Counted from the first letter of the stretch, positions 16,430-26,635 are shown. The stretch is DNA of 31,911 nt from Gammaproteobacteria bacterium (GCA_013288455.1 JABDBU010000004.1:1-31911); one strand, 5' to 3'. Notes: generated from the sequence alone by a model not told the origin. Made by a program: numbers and translations.

Positions 16430-18145
16430 ATGGTGAAAAAAACAAGTAAAAGTACCGGAAGTACTAAGCCTAAAGTTTGGTTCGAAGATTCAGTAGGGCA
16501 GCTGGAAGTAGGGCAGCCGGAAGCAGTAGCAGCAGCGTCTTCTTCAGTTGTGGCGGACTTAGAGGGTAGAGCAGAAGGTACAGAAACAACGCCGAATACG
16601 CCGAAGGTAGATGGCGTAAAAAAGGAGGCGAGTCTGTCGGATCAAAGAAGGCAAAAGATCTTCAACAGAAGAAAACAGGAAAATATCGCAGCAGCAGCAG
16701 TACATCATGCCAATGAAGGGATGAAATCAGTTGCTTTGGCTGCTTTCTTGGTCTTTTTCTCCAATGTTGGGGAAATTGGGAAAATTTTTCTACAGTTTGG
16801 CAGATTTATCGTACTTCCGGCGCTAGGAGTTACTGAATTCATCGCTACGCTTCTCGCTCTTCGAGATCTCGTTAAGGCGGATAATAGAAATTTAGGAAAA
16901 ACTTTTACTTTTGCTTGGTCCGCGATATCTACAGTAATAATTTTGTCCGCTATCATTGGATCCTTCTTGGGGTTGCCTGTCCTCGTGGGGACTGCGCTAT
17001 TCATAGGAGTTGTAGGTATCAATGCGCTCTATAACCTTGGGCAGTACTTCTATCACGTCTATCGCGGGCAAAAAGCAACAACGCCTGCAGAAAATGATTT
17101 TTTTCTAGACAAAGCGGTAAAGTATGGACTTTCCAGCCTCGTTGGATGCTTGGTAGCAGCTGCTTTGGTCTTGAGTGTGTTTATGCCTCTAGTGGCGCCT
17201 GCGTTGATGGTCGTTGCGATTGCAGCTGCAGCGCTGGTTTTGATCGTTACAGCTTATGGGATCTATAAGCATTTTCATCCTGTTGATAGCCAAATGGTGG
17301 AGGACTATACAGTACCGATGGATGATGCGAAGAGTGTGTGCAGCGACACTGCTCAATTGGTTGATCAAGTGGTGGTTGGTACTAGGAAAACCCCCGATTA
17401 TTATGCTCATCTCACCTATTCGGTTCCTGAGAATACTGAGCAATACAGAGAGGAACTCACGAAGAAGTTATGTGAAAAGGTGATTTTCTTAAGCACACAA
17501 ATGAAAAATTCCGTCTCATACATCGATACCTCACAAAAGGATAAACGGGAAGCAAAGCTTCAGCATCTGTCTGAACGGTTGGTTACTTTATTGCCAAAAG
17601 ATGAGAATCAAGCCAATGCTTTGCTACAGAAGTACTTGTTGTCACTTGAGGAAGAAGACCATCTTACCGAACAAGACCGTTTTATACACGCTAATCTCAC
17701 AACATGGACTCGGAACGCTATAAATGATCCTATTATTAAAGAATTAATGCAGGTGCATAAAAGGATGAATAATATGAATAATATGAATGATCAGAACAGA
17801 AATGCAACAGATAGTAGTGTGGATGCGCATGCTCATGAATATTGGACGGAGTCTGAATATTCACACTTCAAACAACAAACAGAGAGAACTGCTCCTGGCG
17901 CCTTCCAGGCTTTTTGGAAAAACATGGGCGAAACTGAGTCTCTATCTAAGCAAGTTGATTATTTTCATGAACATGCCAAAAGAGCAAGCGCCACAGAGGT
18001 AACAGATCAGAATCAGGTTCAGGTTGCAGCAGCGAATGTAGCAGTAGATTCAAGATCGTCTATGTCAGGGGCTAGTAGTAGTTCAGATAGTAGTTCAGAA
18101 CAGACACAACAGGAAGAAGTCCCTACTTCATCACATCATTCTTAA
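16430..18145 (+). CDS. Multi-pass membrane protein, candidate effector
   Basis: No family recognised. From the ATG at 16430 it is 571 residues. That start is chosen because GGAGG lies at 16418-16422, whereas a TTG twelve codons upstream has no such site. Residues 1-98 are hydrophilic and Ala/Ser/Glu-rich. Residues 99-280 contain about six hydrophobic helices, several as close hairpins. Residues 281-571 are soluble and helical, with a short NNMNNMN run, and end in a Ser/Glu-rich tail (SSSSDSSSEQTQQEEVPTSS). A hydrophobic hairpin core plus an E/S-rich C-terminus is typical of Dot/Icm type IV effectors of Legionellales, but that role is inferred. A -10-like TATAAT lies at 16343-16348 without a good -35. 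It ends at a clear terminator. Confidence 0.85.
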   Translation: MVKKTSKSTGSTKPKVWFEDSVGQLEVGQPEAVAAASSSVVADLEGRAEGTETTPNTPKVDGVKKEASLSDQRRQKIFNRRKQENIAAAAVHHANEGMKSVALAAFLVFFSNVGEIGKIFLQFGRFIVLPALGVTEFIATLLALRDLVKADNRNLGKTFTFAWSAISTVIILSAIIGSFLGLPVLVGTALFIGVVGINALYNLGQYFYHVYRGQKATTPAENDFFLDKAVKYGLSSLVGCLVAAALVLSVFMPLVAPALMVVAIAAAALVLIVTAYGIYKHFHPVDSQMVEDYTVPMDDAKSVCSDTAQLVDQVVVGTRKTPDYYAHLTYSVPENTEQYREELTKKLCEKVIFLSTQMKNSVSYIDTSQKDKREAKLQHLSERLVTLLPKDENQANALLQKYLLSLEEEDHLTEQDRFIHANLTTWTRNAINDPIIKELMQVHKRMNNMNNMNDQNRNATDSSVDAHAHEYWTESEYSHFKQQTERTAPGAFQAFWKNMGETESLSKQVDYFHEHAKRASATEVTDQNQVQVAAANVAVDSRSSMSGASSSSDSSSEQTQQEEVPTSSHHS

Positions 18146-18201
18146 GTTTATTGATTAAAAGGCTATTTATTCTAGGTGGTGTAAGTATAAGGTTCAATAA
18201 G

Positions 18202-18230
18202 ATAAAAACTGCGCTAGAAGCAGTTTTTAT
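18202..18230. terminator. Bidirectional rho-independent terminator
   Basis: An 11-bp perfect stem ATAAAAACTGC / GCAGTTTTTAT with a 7-base loop. It gives a T-run on the plus strand after the membrane protein gene and an A/T-symmetric T-run on the minus strand after the sulfatase-like gene, so it can serve both converging transcripts. Confidence 0.85.
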
Positions 18231-18259
18231 TTATGCAGTCCTGTTGTCATAGATCGAAA

Positions 18260-20125
18260 TTACCACGTATAGAATCGTCTTGTTTCAGCCAGCGCATTGT
18301 GTACTGTTTGTACAGGTAGTTGATTGGTTGGCAAAAATCTGGCATGCAGATCCTGAATTTGAAAATATCCCGAAGGATATATCGTAATAATGTGCTGATC
18401 TTCGATAATTCCTAGATTTGTGTAACTGTACATAAGTAAGTAAGGCCGTTTTTTTTGATCGAGTAAAGATTGACCGATACTGTAATCGCTAGCGGGGTTT
18501 TTGCAATTCAAAAGCCGAGTTAAAAGGGTTGAAACTAGATCATAATGGGTACTGAGATGCTGAAAAATAGCTGGTTTTTGTCCTGGCCAATGTACGATAA
18601 AAGGGACGTGTATTTGGTAATGTGTGAAATTGCTGCCATGTCCCCAGTAGCCAAGATGATTATCATTAAATTCATTTCCATGATCAGAGGTAATAACGAC
18701 GATCGTGTTGTCCAGTAAATGTTGTTTTTTCAGTAAGAGCAAATCCTTCGCTACTAATTGATCAATGTAATACAGTGCGTTCTTATAGCGGTTGAAGCTA
18801 GGTAAGGGATCACTTGCTTGGGTATAAACCAATCGATCGCAGACGGCAATGCTGGGTTGAAAGGGGTTGACGGGGCTATGACCGCAGCAGAAGCTATGGG
18901 CAGAATCATAGAATAAAAAGCTAAAAAAAGGAGATGCGGTATGCGTAATAAATTGCTGAAATTCTTCGGTAATACGTTGATCTCTATCGTAGGGCCAGTG
19001 TCCAGGTGTGGAAGTTTTTAGATTCTTTATTTTTACAAAAATATTTTGATTAAATGGCGGTGCCAGTAGTTCAGCGCTGGCAAAAATTCCCATTTGGTAT
19101 TTATCCTGTATGAGTTTATCTATAAATACGGGGCTTTTGTGTTCATGAATGGTTGCGGACCAATAACTTGCAGGTAAACCGTAAAACAACGAAAAAATGC
19201 CCGGTTGTGTGCCATTGCCGCCACTAAAATGACGTTGAAATTGCCAACTCTGTTGCGCAAATCGATAAATATTTGGAGTATTAACGGCATTTAGCCTGTC
19301 AAACCGCCAGGCATCGATAAGAATAAAGACTATATTCAACGGTTTTTCGATAGGTCCATAGATCAACGGGTGTAATGGATAGCGAAGCTTTGCATTGGCG
19401 TGATTAATTTCAATAAAATTGGATCGATAAAGACTTTCCATAGCAGGGAGGCGGTGTTTGCCAGGCAAAGCCATGGTAAGAACCTCGTAATAGAGAGGAA
19501 TTGCATAAGCTTGTTGATTTAAGGATAAGGAAGCCGTAGTTTCAGTGGCCAACGCTAGCATGTAATAGGAAAACAATAGGCATCCCACTAAAAAAAGTGG
19601 ATAATTCAGACGTAGAGGCTGAAAACATCGTTTTACCCATATAAACATCGCTAAGCTTATCTCAATAGCTAACAAAAAGGTGATGAGAAACCCTATAAAA
19701 AGCCATTCTAACCAAGAAAAATCGAAGATTTCCGTTAATTGGCCACTGGTGAGTAAATTCCATATGACACCGTTTAAATGGAAGCGATATTGGCCAAATA
19801 CGAGGACGTCAGCACACAAAAGACAGAGAGATAGGAAGGCGATAGATACAGAAAGTGTACTGATCAGGATCTTGTTCGGCCATAAAAATACGAGAACGGT
19901 AGGTAGCATAGCAGCGGTACAGGCAAATAAGCTCAGCTGACCTACGAAAGCACTGAGTAAGAACAACCAGGCTAAACATTGATTCAGTGGTGTAGAAATA
20001 GAAAGGTGGAAGGGAAGGATAATAGCAAAGTAACGTAATCCGATCACCCAAAACAAAATGGCATTCGAGGCAAAAAACCAGAATACCCAATTGAGGCAGG
20101 GTTCTTTTTTTACTGCAGAGGGCAT
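18260..20125 (-). CDS. PbgA/LapC (YejM)-like inner-membrane sulfatase-fold protein
   Basis: A 621-residue protein with about five N-terminal membrane helices (residues 12-200) and a periplasmic alkaline phosphatase/sulfatase-like domain from about 262 (NIVFILIDAWRFDRL). The N-terminal DUF3413-like part (WVFWFFASNAILFWVIGLRY) and the HFSGGNGTQPGIFSLFYGL segment (299-317) match the layout of E. coli YejM/PbgA/LapC, which senses lipopolysaccharide and tunes LpxC turnover through LapB. A TSDHGNEFNDNHLGYWGHG metal-site-like motif lies near residue 480, so hydrolase activity cannot be excluded. It follows fis by 79 bp on the same strand. No Shine-Dalgarno is visible before the ATG; the leader is A-rich. 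The alternative is another phosphoethanolamine-transferase-like enzyme, but the five-helix arrangement fits YejM better. Confidence 0.82.
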   Translation of the reverse strand: MPSAVKKEPCLNWVFWFFASNAILFWVIGLRYFAIILPFHLSISTPLNQCLAWLFLLSAFVGQLSLFACTAAMLPTVLVFLWPNKILISTLSVSIAFLSLCLLCADVLVFGQYRFHLNGVIWNLLTSGQLTEIFDFSWLEWLFIGFLITFLLAIEISLAMFIWVKRCFQPLRLNYPLFLVGCLLFSYYMLALATETTASLSLNQQAYAIPLYYEVLTMALPGKHRLPAMESLYRSNFIEINHANAKLRYPLHPLIYGPIEKPLNIVFILIDAWRFDRLNAVNTPNIYRFAQQSWQFQRHFSGGNGTQPGIFSLFYGLPASYWSATIHEHKSPVFIDKLIQDKYQMGIFASAELLAPPFNQNIFVKIKNLKTSTPGHWPYDRDQRITEEFQQFITHTASPFFSFLFYDSAHSFCCGHSPVNPFQPSIAVCDRLVYTQASDPLPSFNRYKNALYYIDQLVAKDLLLLKKQHLLDNTIVVITSDHGNEFNDNHLGYWGHGSNFTHYQIHVPFIVHWPGQKPAIFQHLSTHYDLVSTLLTRLLNCKNPASDYSIGQSLLDQKKRPYLLMYSYTNLGIIEDQHIITIYPSGYFQIQDLHARFLPTNQLPVQTVHNALAETRRFYTW

Positions 20126-20204
20126 TTGTTTTTTTTATTTTTGTTTTTATTTGTTATTGATGTTGTTGAAAACAAATGAAGAACAGGTGTACTGATTATT
20201 TTTA

Positions 20205-20495
20205 CTAGGCGAGATCGTATTGTTTTAATTTTTTTCGCAAGGTGCCACGACTAATTCCTAGCAATTTAGCCGCTTTGGTCTGATTGCCGCGGGTTTGCTG
20301 CAATACAACCTCGAACAAAGGCGATTCAACTTCTGCCAAAACCAATTCATAAAGGTTGGAAGGCGAATTTCCCTCTAATTGAGAAAAATAATTTTCCAGT
20401 GCCTGCGCAACGCAAGTTTTTAACGGTTGTTGAGGTGCGCCCGTACTAGGAACCTGCATAGGAGGGACGGGGAGCTGATCAAGTGCATTTTGCAT
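20205..20495 (-). CDS. fis: DNA-binding protein Fis
   Basis: A 96-residue nucleoid-associated DNA-bending dimer. The C-terminal helix-turn-helix ([28 protein letters not shown], residues 68-95) is almost the enterobacterial Fis sequence. The frame runs on 29 codons upstream (to 20582), but the ATG at 20495 is preceded by AAGGA eight bases away and gives the normal Fis length, so it is preferred; the promoter described below also lies inside the longer version. The N-terminal 25 residues are Pro/Gln-rich. dusB, its usual upstream partner, is absent. Fis activates stable RNA promoters and represses itself in enterobacteria. Confidence 0.92.
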   Translation of the reverse strand: MQNALDQLPVPPMQVPSTGAPQQPLKTCVAQALENYFSQLEGNSPSNLYELVLAEVESPLFEVVLQQTRGNQTKAAKLLGISRGTLRKKLKQYDLA

Positions 20496-20537
20496 ATACA
20501 ATATCCTTTGAGTCTTGACTAGGTCAGAGGATCCTCC

Positions 20538-20566
20538 ATGATATAGTAGGGTTGCTTTGGCGACAA
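20538..20566 (-). promoter_or_regulatory. Probable sigma70 promoter of fis
   Basis: On the minus strand, TTGTCG (-35, four of six matches) is followed after exactly 17 bases by TATCAT (-10, five of six). The -10 box ends about 43 bp before the fis ATG. Inference from consensus only. Confidence 0.5.
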
Positions 20567-20603
20567 GACGTCTTAATGCCAAAAGGTTAAAGAGGACTTC
20601 ATT

Positions 20604-22259
20604 TTGTTATATTTCAACCAATTTTTGAAAATTTTGTCGATCGCTTTTATAGCATGGATACCAACTCCTGTGGTTGCTATACACCAACCAGCTCCTGTCG
20701 AGCAGGTTTTTCAGGTCAGTAGTCGACAAATTGACGACAAAACACTAGCCATACATTGGGCTATTCAACCAAATTATCATTTGTATCGTAGTCGGATACA
20801 TTTTCATAGCGATAAAGTTCCCATAAAAATAGCGATTTTTCCTCCGGGTATTGTTAAGCAGAGCCAGTTGCTTGGTAAATACCAAATTTATCAGCGAGGA
20901 GTAACTGTGCTATTGAAATTTGCGCATCCGTTGCCCGCTGATTTGGTTTTGATTGTAGATTATCAGGGATGTGCAGCAGCTGGCTTTTGCTATCCTCCTG
21001 TTACCAAGATAATTTCTTCACCATGTCATACGAAACAATTCGCACAGTCGTTGGGACAGAAAGTGGACGTAGCTGCTGTGAAGAATCCGATGCAAGCGAA
21101 TCTTGCAAATGTCGAAAATGGACAAAGCAATGTGGCGCGACTGTTAGCTAGTCATAATCTATGGCTGGTTTTAGTAGCTTTTTTTGGCTTTGGTTTATTA
21201 TTATCGTTCACTCCCTGTGTACTCCCACTAATACCTATTTTATCCGCCATTGTTTTGGGTCAAAAGCAATTAACCACACTGAAAGCCTTTATTTTATCGG
21301 CAACATATGTGATGGCTATGGCGTTAACTTATGCGATAGCAGGCGTTTGTGCGGGTTTAGCGGGTAGTTATCTGCAAGCTTTTTTACAGAGCTGGTGGAT
21401 CATCGTGTTCGTGAGTGTAGTATTTGTGCTACTGGCCTTTTCTTTATTTGGTTTTTATGAATTGCATCTTCCAGCACGCTGGCAAGAAAAGCTGACCCAC
21501 ATTACTAATCGTCAGAAAGGAGGGCACTACCTAGGTGTGGCATTGATGGGTTGTTTATCTACCTTAGTTATTTCTCCTTGTGTTACGGCGCCTTTGGTCG
21601 GTGTATTGGCCTATATCGGTAATACTGGCAATGCAGTGTTCGGTGGTTTTGCCTTATTTGTTTTGGGTTTGGGTTCAGGTATTCCGCTACTAATCATTGG
21701 GACTTCGGCAGGTAAATGCTTGCCAAAATCAGGTCCGTGGATGCATTGGGTGAAGATCGTGATCGGGATAATGATGTTAATGATGGCGGCGTGGTTGTTA
21801 TGGCGTGCTATTCCAGAAGATGCACAAATTTTTCATTGGTTCAAACCCAATCACAATCAAATGTCTGTTTTAGAAAACATCCACATGCGCACTATCCATG
21901 CTATCCCTGGGCTTGAGCAGGCTCTTGCTGAGGCAAAGCAAGCAAATAAACCCGTCATAGTAGATTTTTATGCAAATTGGTGTTTATCTTGTAAGGAAAT
22001 GGAAAAGTTGGTATTTCCAACGCCGCAAGTGCAGCGTTTATTGTCTCAATTTATTGTATTGCGTGCTGATGTTACTGCCAATGATGCCCTTACGCGAGCT
22101 TTGGAAAAAAAGTTTGGAGTGATTGCGCCGCCAACCTTTTTGTTTTTTGTGGCAAATGGTCGGGAATTAAGTGAGCAAAGGATAGTGGGTCAACTGACAC
22201 GTCAAGCGTTTGTACAGCGTTTGTTAACTGTTTTATCTGTGCAATCAAACGGAAGCTGA
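20604..22259 (+). CDS. dsbD: Thiol:disulfide interchange protein DsbD
   Basis: A 551-residue inner-membrane protein that passes electrons from cytosolic thioredoxin to periplasmic DsbC/DsbG and cytochrome c maturation proteins. All six redox cysteines are present: C123 and C129 in [12 protein letters not shown] (periplasmic alpha domain), C205 ([10 protein letters not shown]) and C326 ([10 protein letters not shown]) in the eight-helix core, and C460/C463 in the thioredoxin-like NWCLSCK. A signal peptide covers about residues 1-26. The start is TTG at 20604: AGAGGA lies seven bases upstream and no in-frame ATG exists before the mature domain. It is divergent from fis and its 3' end overlaps the opposing EamA gene by 15 bp. 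Confidence 0.95.
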   Translation: MLYFNQFLKILSIAFIAWIPTPVVAIHQPAPVEQVFQVSSRQIDDKTLAIHWAIQPNYHLYRSRIHFHSDKVPIKIAIFPPGIVKQSQLLGKYQIYQRGVTVLLKFAHPLPADLVLIVDYQGCAAAGFCYPPVTKIISSPCHTKQFAQSLGQKVDVAAVKNPMQANLANVENGQSNVARLLASHNLWLVLVAFFGFGLLLSFTPCVLPLIPILSAIVLGQKQLTTLKAFILSATYVMAMALTYAIAGVCAGLAGSYLQAFLQSWWIIVFVSVVFVLLAFSLFGFYELHLPARWQEKLTHITNRQKGGHYLGVALMGCLSTLVISPCVTAPLVGVLAYIGNTGNAVFGGFALFVLGLGSGIPLLIIGTSAGKCLPKSGPWMHWVKIVIGIMMLMMAAWLLWRAIPEDAQIFHWFKPNHNQMSVLENIHMRTIHAIPGLEQALAEAKQANKPVIVDFYANWCLSCKEMEKLVFPTPQVQRLLSQFIVLRADVTANDALTRALEKKFGVIAPPTFLFFVANGRELSEQRIVGQLTRQAFVQRLLTVLSVQSNGS

Positions 22260-23177
22260 AGATTGCTTTAATTTCGATTTTGGCCACTGTATGAGGACGA
22301 CTCCAAATAGGATTGCAGCAACTCCCAGATACTCTACCCACCGTAGATGATGGTGAAAAAGGATAAAATCCCAAAAAATGGCCATGATGGGAGCTACATA
22401 CATGACAGCACTGGCTCGAACCGCGTCCCATTCACGGATGAGGCGATAATACATGATCCAGGCTAAAGCAGTCGAAAATAATCCCATGTAGATACTGGCT
22501 ATCCAGAGTAATGGTGTATGAAATAATACGGCTCTGCTAGGCCAGCTTTCAAAGCAGAGCGAAGCAAGCATCAAAAAAATAAAACTGGCCCATACTTGGT
22601 AATAGAGGTTAGCGTAAAAGGCTGATTTAGGTTGGGTACAGAAGGTTCGTTGATTAAGTAAATTGGCTATTGAGTAGCTGAAGGCCATCAACAATATGGA
22701 TGCGGCGCCTAACATGTGATCTGGGGTACCATCCAGATGCAGTAGTGGCCAAAAAATAATGCAAACACCGAGTAAGCCAGTCAGTAAACCGAGATACTTT
22801 AGAGGGAAAAAGTGCCTAGTTTTAGGGGAAATTAAACCAAATAACAACGTCCAAATTGGCACGGTGCCATTTAAAATACCGGCTAAACCCGATGAAATAT
22901 ATTGCTCGCCCCAAAAAAGAAGAAGAGAGGGGAAGCCAAGGGAAAAAAGCCCTGTTATCCAGATCTGCCAACGCTGAGAAAGCGGTATGGAGAAGGATAC
23001 CTTGTGTTTAAACAAGCATCGTATCAGTATAAGAAAAAGTAAGGCAAATCCGATACGTAACATGGCAGCAAAAAAAGGCGGTACTATCGAAACTACTGTT
23101 GCAATAGCGGCAAATGAACTACCCCAAAAAAAAGCTATCAAACAAAAATATAGATAATTGAGGCTGGAATTTTGCAT
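22245..23177 (-). CDS. EamA-family (drug/metabolite) transporter
   Basis: A 310-residue inner-membrane protein with about ten hydrophobic helices in two homologous halves, the EamA/DMT (RhaT-like) layout. The start FCLIAFFWGSSFAAIATVV is the usual first EamA helix, and the second half carries the matching NLLNQR...SALAWIMYYRLI region. The substrate cannot be told from sequence; relatives export amino acids or metabolites. The start lies 4 bp after the parC stop on the same strand, so the two are translationally adjacent and surely co-transcribed. The last 15 bp overlap the end of dsbD on the other strand. Confidence 0.9.
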   Translation of the reverse strand: MQNSSLNYLYFCLIAFFWGSSFAAIATVVSIVPPFFAAMLRIGFALLFLILIRCLFKHKVSFSIPLSQRWQIWITGLFSLGFPSLLLFWGEQYISSGLAGILNGTVPIWTLLFGLISPKTRHFFPLKYLGLLTGLLGVCIIFWPLLHLDGTPDHMLGAASILLMAFSYSIANLLNQRTFCTQPKSAFYANLYYQVWASFIFLMLASLCFESWPSRAVLFHTPLLWIASIYMGLFSTALAWIMYYRLIREWDAVRASAVMYVAPIMAIFWDFILFHHHLRWVEYLGVAAILFGVVLIQWPKSKLKQSSASV

Positions 23178-23181
23178 AAAA

Positions 23182-25449
23182 TTAACTCAGATGAACCGTT
23201 AAATTATCGAGCTTTTGTAAATTTCTCGGCAATTTATGACCGCGTTGACCGCGTTGACCTCGGTAATGTTCCAGGTCTGCAGGTTTTAGGATCATGTGGC
23301 GTTTTCCTGAAACAAAGAGCAGTGCGCTATTTTTTGTCGGTAATACAACTAAGTTGGTTATATATTCCTCGCGTTTTTTTGCTTTTTCGAAGGGTATTTG
23401 TATTATTTTGTTACCTTTTCCTCGCGGCATGACTGGCAATTCCCTAGCGCTAATAATTAAAAAATGGCCGTGATTAGTGACTACTGCAATGGAGCTGCTA
23501 TCGAGGTTATCTATCAACTGTGGCGGTAATACCTGACTGCATTCCGGTAATTTTATAGAAATTTTCCCGCGGCGATTTTTAGAACAGAGTTCCGTTAATT
23601 GCGTAATGAATCCATAGCCAGCGTCTGAAGCAAGTAAAACCGACTGTTCTGGATCTCCGCTGATAATAGCTTCGAAGCTTGCACCGCTGGGAGGGCTAAA
23701 GCGACTCGTTAAGGGCTCACCAGCACCACGTGCGGATGGCAATGTATGAATAGCGGTCGAATAACTATGACCTGTTGAGTCAATTATGACCAGCAATTGA
23801 TTGCTGCGGCCTTGTATCGCCATTTTTAACGAATCGCCTGCTTTAAAATTCAAGCCACTTACGTCAAAGTCATGACCTTTTGCAGCGCGTATCCAGCCAT
23901 GTATGGAAAGAATAATAGTCATTGGTTCTGCGGGAATCATTTCTATTTTTTGAAACGCTTGCGCGGTGCTGCGTTCGACAAGCTGTGATCGGCGTTCGTC
24001 GCCATAGAGTTCTGCATTTTTTTGTAATTCATCTCGGATTAGGCGTTTCAATTTTACTTCAGAAGCAAGGACTTCTTGTAATGCGTCGCGTTCAATACAT
24101 AGGCTTTTTTGTTCTGTCCGAATCCTGGTTTCTTCAAGCTTAGCTAATTGGCGTAAGCGTATTTCTAAAATAGCGTCGGCTTGAATATCGCTTAGTTTAA
24201 ATTGGTTCACCAACGCTGCTTTTGGTTCATCATGTTCACGAATGATCTGAATAACTTCTTCAATGTGTAAATAGACGATCAAAAAGCCTTCCAACAAATG
24301 CAGACGATGACGGACTTTTTCTAAGCGAAATACTAAGCGTCTACGGACTGTTTGCTGCCGATACGTTAGCCATTCCTGCAATATGGTTAACAGATTTTTG
24401 ACATGGGGAAGACCATCCAAGCCAATCATGTTGAGATTGATGCGGTAGCTTCGTTCTAAATCAGTAGTAGCGAATAAATGGTCCATTAATGCATTGTTAT
24501 CGACGCGATTTGAGCGAGGCACGATAAGTAAACGTATCGGATTTTTTTGATCGGATTCATCACGTAAATCTTCTATCAGGGAAAGCTTTTTTTCACGTAT
24601 CTGTTCAGCAATTTGTTCGATGATCTTGGAACCGGACACTTGATAGGGTAAAGCAGTAATAATTAGTTGTCCCTGTTCTTCCTTGTAAACAGCGCGTACT
24701 CGAACGACGCCTTGCCCTTCTTGATAGATTTTTCGAATTTCTTCCATAGAAGTGATAATTTCGGCTGCTGTAGGGAAATCAGGTCCTTGAATATGTTCAA
24801 AAAGGTCGGTGAGGGTGGTTTTAGGGTCGTCCAGTAAACGTATACATGCACTAGCAACCTCTCTGAGATTATGCGGTGGAATATCGGTTGCCATACCTAC
24901 AGCAATGCCGGTGGCCCCGTTTAGTAGAATGTTGGGAAGACAGGCAGGTAAGAGACTAGGTTCTGTTAAGGTGGCGTCAAAATTAGGAACCCAGTCAACG
25001 GTGCCGTTGCCGAGCTCTGCTAGCAGGGCCTGTGCATACTGTGTTAAGCGCGATTCAGTATAGCGCATCGCAGCAAAAGATTTAGGGTCGTCCTGAGATC
25101 CCCAGTTGCCTTGACCATCGATGAGTGGATAGCGATAGGAAAAAGCTTGCGCCATCAGTACCATAGCTTCATAGCATGGTGCATCGCCATGCGGGTGAAA
25201 TTTACCGAGCACGTCACCGACTGTCCTGGCGGATTTTTTATATTTTGTTAGAGCCGTCAAGCCCAATTCTGACATTGCATAAATGATTCGTCTTTGCACT
25301 GGCTTTAGGCCATCCCCTATATGAGGTAAGGCTCTGTCAAGAATGACATACATGGAATAATCCAGGTAGGCTTTTTCAGTAAAGATGCGCAGTGGCCGAC
25401 ATTCAATGATGGGGCTTAACTTAGGTTTGTTGGCTTTGGATTTGGCCAT
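23182..25449 (-). CDS. parC: DNA topoisomerase IV subunit A
   Basis: The DNA-cleaving subunit of topoisomerase IV, which unlinks daughter chromosomes with ParE. Motifs: [19 protein letters not shown], the quinolone-region [12 protein letters not shown], and the catalytic tyrosine Y130 in [10 protein letters not shown]; a tower/coiled-coil region and a C-terminal pinwheel follow. Starting at the ATG at 25449 gives 755 residues, close to the E. coli 752. An upstream ATG at 25500 would add 17 residues of unconserved sequence, and neither has a strong Shine-Dalgarno. The absence of a long GyrA-box tail and the RYTESR context favour ParC over GyrA. The Ser80-equivalent position is alanine, see findings. 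Confidence 0.94.
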   Translation of the reverse strand: MAKSKANKPKLSPIIECRPLRIFTEKAYLDYSMYVILDRALPHIGDGLKPVQRRIIYAMSELGLTALTKYKKSARTVGDVLGKFHPHGDAPCYEAMVLMAQAFSYRYPLIDGQGNWGSQDDPKSFAAMRYTESRLTQYAQALLAELGNGTVDWVPNFDATLTEPSLLPACLPNILLNGATGIAVGMATDIPPHNLREVASACIRLLDDPKTTLTDLFEHIQGPDFPTAAEIITSMEEIRKIYQEGQGVVRVRAVYKEEQGQLIITALPYQVSGSKIIEQIAEQIREKKLSLIEDLRDESDQKNPIRLLIVPRSNRVDNNALMDHLFATTDLERSYRINLNMIGLDGLPHVKNLLTILQEWLTYRQQTVRRRLVFRLEKVRHRLHLLEGFLIVYLHIEEVIQIIREHDEPKAALVNQFKLSDIQADAILEIRLRQLAKLEETRIRTEQKSLCIERDALQEVLASEVKLKRLIRDELQKNAELYGDERRSQLVERSTAQAFQKIEMIPAEPMTIILSIHGWIRAAKGHDFDVSGLNFKAGDSLKMAIQGRSNQLLVIIDSTGHSYSTAIHTLPSARGAGEPLTSRFSPPSGASFEAIISGDPEQSVLLASDAGYGFITQLTELCSKNRRGKISIKLPECSQVLPPQLIDNLDSSSIAVVTNHGHFLIISARELPVMPRGKGNKIIQIPFEKAKKREEYITNLVVLPTKNSALLFVSGKRHMILKPADLEHYRGQRGQRGHKLPRNLQKLDNLTVHLS

Positions 25450-25500
25450 GGCTGGTTTCTCGTGGCGTGGTAGAAATCCTTTGGGTTTCGTCCCGAGCAT

Positions 25501-25867
25501 AGATCGAGTGCGGTATTTTGATCAAGAAATACGCTGCAATTTTATAAAAATTCCACACAAATTCATCTCCCGTTTTGCAAGGGGGCAGTGCTGCAATGAA
25601 TGTTTTCAGTAAAAGGGATTGAGTAACTAGAATTCCTATTATACGTTGCATTATACGTTGCAGCATCTTCGTAGTCGCAAGCTTTTTGAATCATTGCATG
25701 TAGTTTGCCTGCTTCGATCTGCTTCTGCTAGATTTAATTTATTTTGGTTTTCTGGATGCGATTGTTGATAATTGAGCTTGCTTTCTAATTTTGTAGACCT
25801 TTTATTAGCTTTTTTATTAGCTTTTTGCAAATAACTACCTAGGTGTTTAGTTCCATGGCTTCATGGC
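25501..25867. other. Non-coding interval with possible decayed minus-strand coding
   Basis: No intact gene is seen. Short tandem repeats occur: ATTATACGTTGC twice around 25637-25661, and TTATTAGCTTTT-type units around 25802-25827. Read on the minus strand, the piece contains stretches of plausible Lys/Asn-rich coding that would need a frameshift to join. The parC promoter should also lie here; I could not fix it. Confidence 0.5.
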
Positions 25868-26461
25868 TTAGGCGAATTCATAAGTAAAGCTTATGAGATG
25901 TTTCACATCAATACCCTGATTAGGGGGGAAAAGTCCTGCATTTGAGTAATGTAGATAATGATAACTTAGCGACCAACTGCGTGTAGTTTTCCAGTGTAGG
26001 CCTAAGCCGATAATATCTTGAAAGGCAAATTGTCCTCCTAAATTACGATGTCCTAGATGATTATTCGATAAAAAACTCACTCCTATTCCAAGCTCTACGT
26101 ACGGTTGGCCAGCGAGGAAGCATTTGTCTCTGGTTTCTAGTCGTATGATAGGTGAGGCGGCGAAGGTGTAAAGAGCATTGGGTTGATCCTTTCGATCAGG
26201 GTTGACCTGCCAACGGGAAAGGCTTAGCTCCCAAGAACCTCTTATGTTGATAGGTGCTTTGGCGGCCCAAATGGATGGCCAAGGGCTTGATAAAGCAAGG
26301 CGATAGCCTGTGAGGTGGTCAGGTTCACCAGCACCGTAAGAAAAGCTGATGGCAGGTGTCATAGAAAAAGCTACTGAGGGGCTCAACTCAATAAACAAAA
26401 ACAACAGAGTGAGCGCAAAAAATCTGCATTTTTTACTCAAGCATGAACCCGATCTAAACAC
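25868..26461 (-). CDS. pagL: PagL-like lipid A 3-O-deacylase
   Basis: A 197-residue outer-membrane beta-barrel enzyme that removes the 3-O acyl chain of lipid A. An N-terminal signal peptide (RFFALTLLFLFIELSPSVAF) is followed by alternating beta-strand sequence. The family signature YVELGIGVSFLS, the LGGQFAFQDIIGLG stretch and the catalytic HYSNAG motif (H171, S173) are present, followed by PPNQGID with D185 where the third, acidic, catalytic residue is expected. The longest frame begins with GTG at 26461; a TTG seven codons later would also leave an intact signal peptide, so the exact start is open. In pathogens such deacylation lowers TLR4 recognition. It is separated from parC downstream by about 370-420 bp. 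Confidence 0.85.
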   Translation of the reverse strand: MFRSGSCLSKKCRFFALTLLFLFIELSPSVAFSMTPAISFSYGAGEPDHLTGYRLALSSPWPSIWAAKAPINIRGSWELSLSRWQVNPDRKDQPNALYTFAASPIIRLETRDKCFLAGQPYVELGIGVSFLSNNHLGHRNLGGQFAFQDIIGLGLHWKTTRSWSLSYHYLHYSNAGLFPPNQGIDVKHLISFTYEFA

Positions 26462-26635
26462 GAGGCAATTTTTCCGTATAAAAAAACCATTTCAACATAT
26501 TGGTCATGGTTTTAGAAGCATCAGAGTAGCGTTAACTGGTGAGGAATTTATTTTTTTGCTGTGTATAGTAACGGATTGTGTGACCAGGATGCAAAATCCA
26601 AATTGTAAGTTAAAATTTTATTTTGTGGTGCATTT

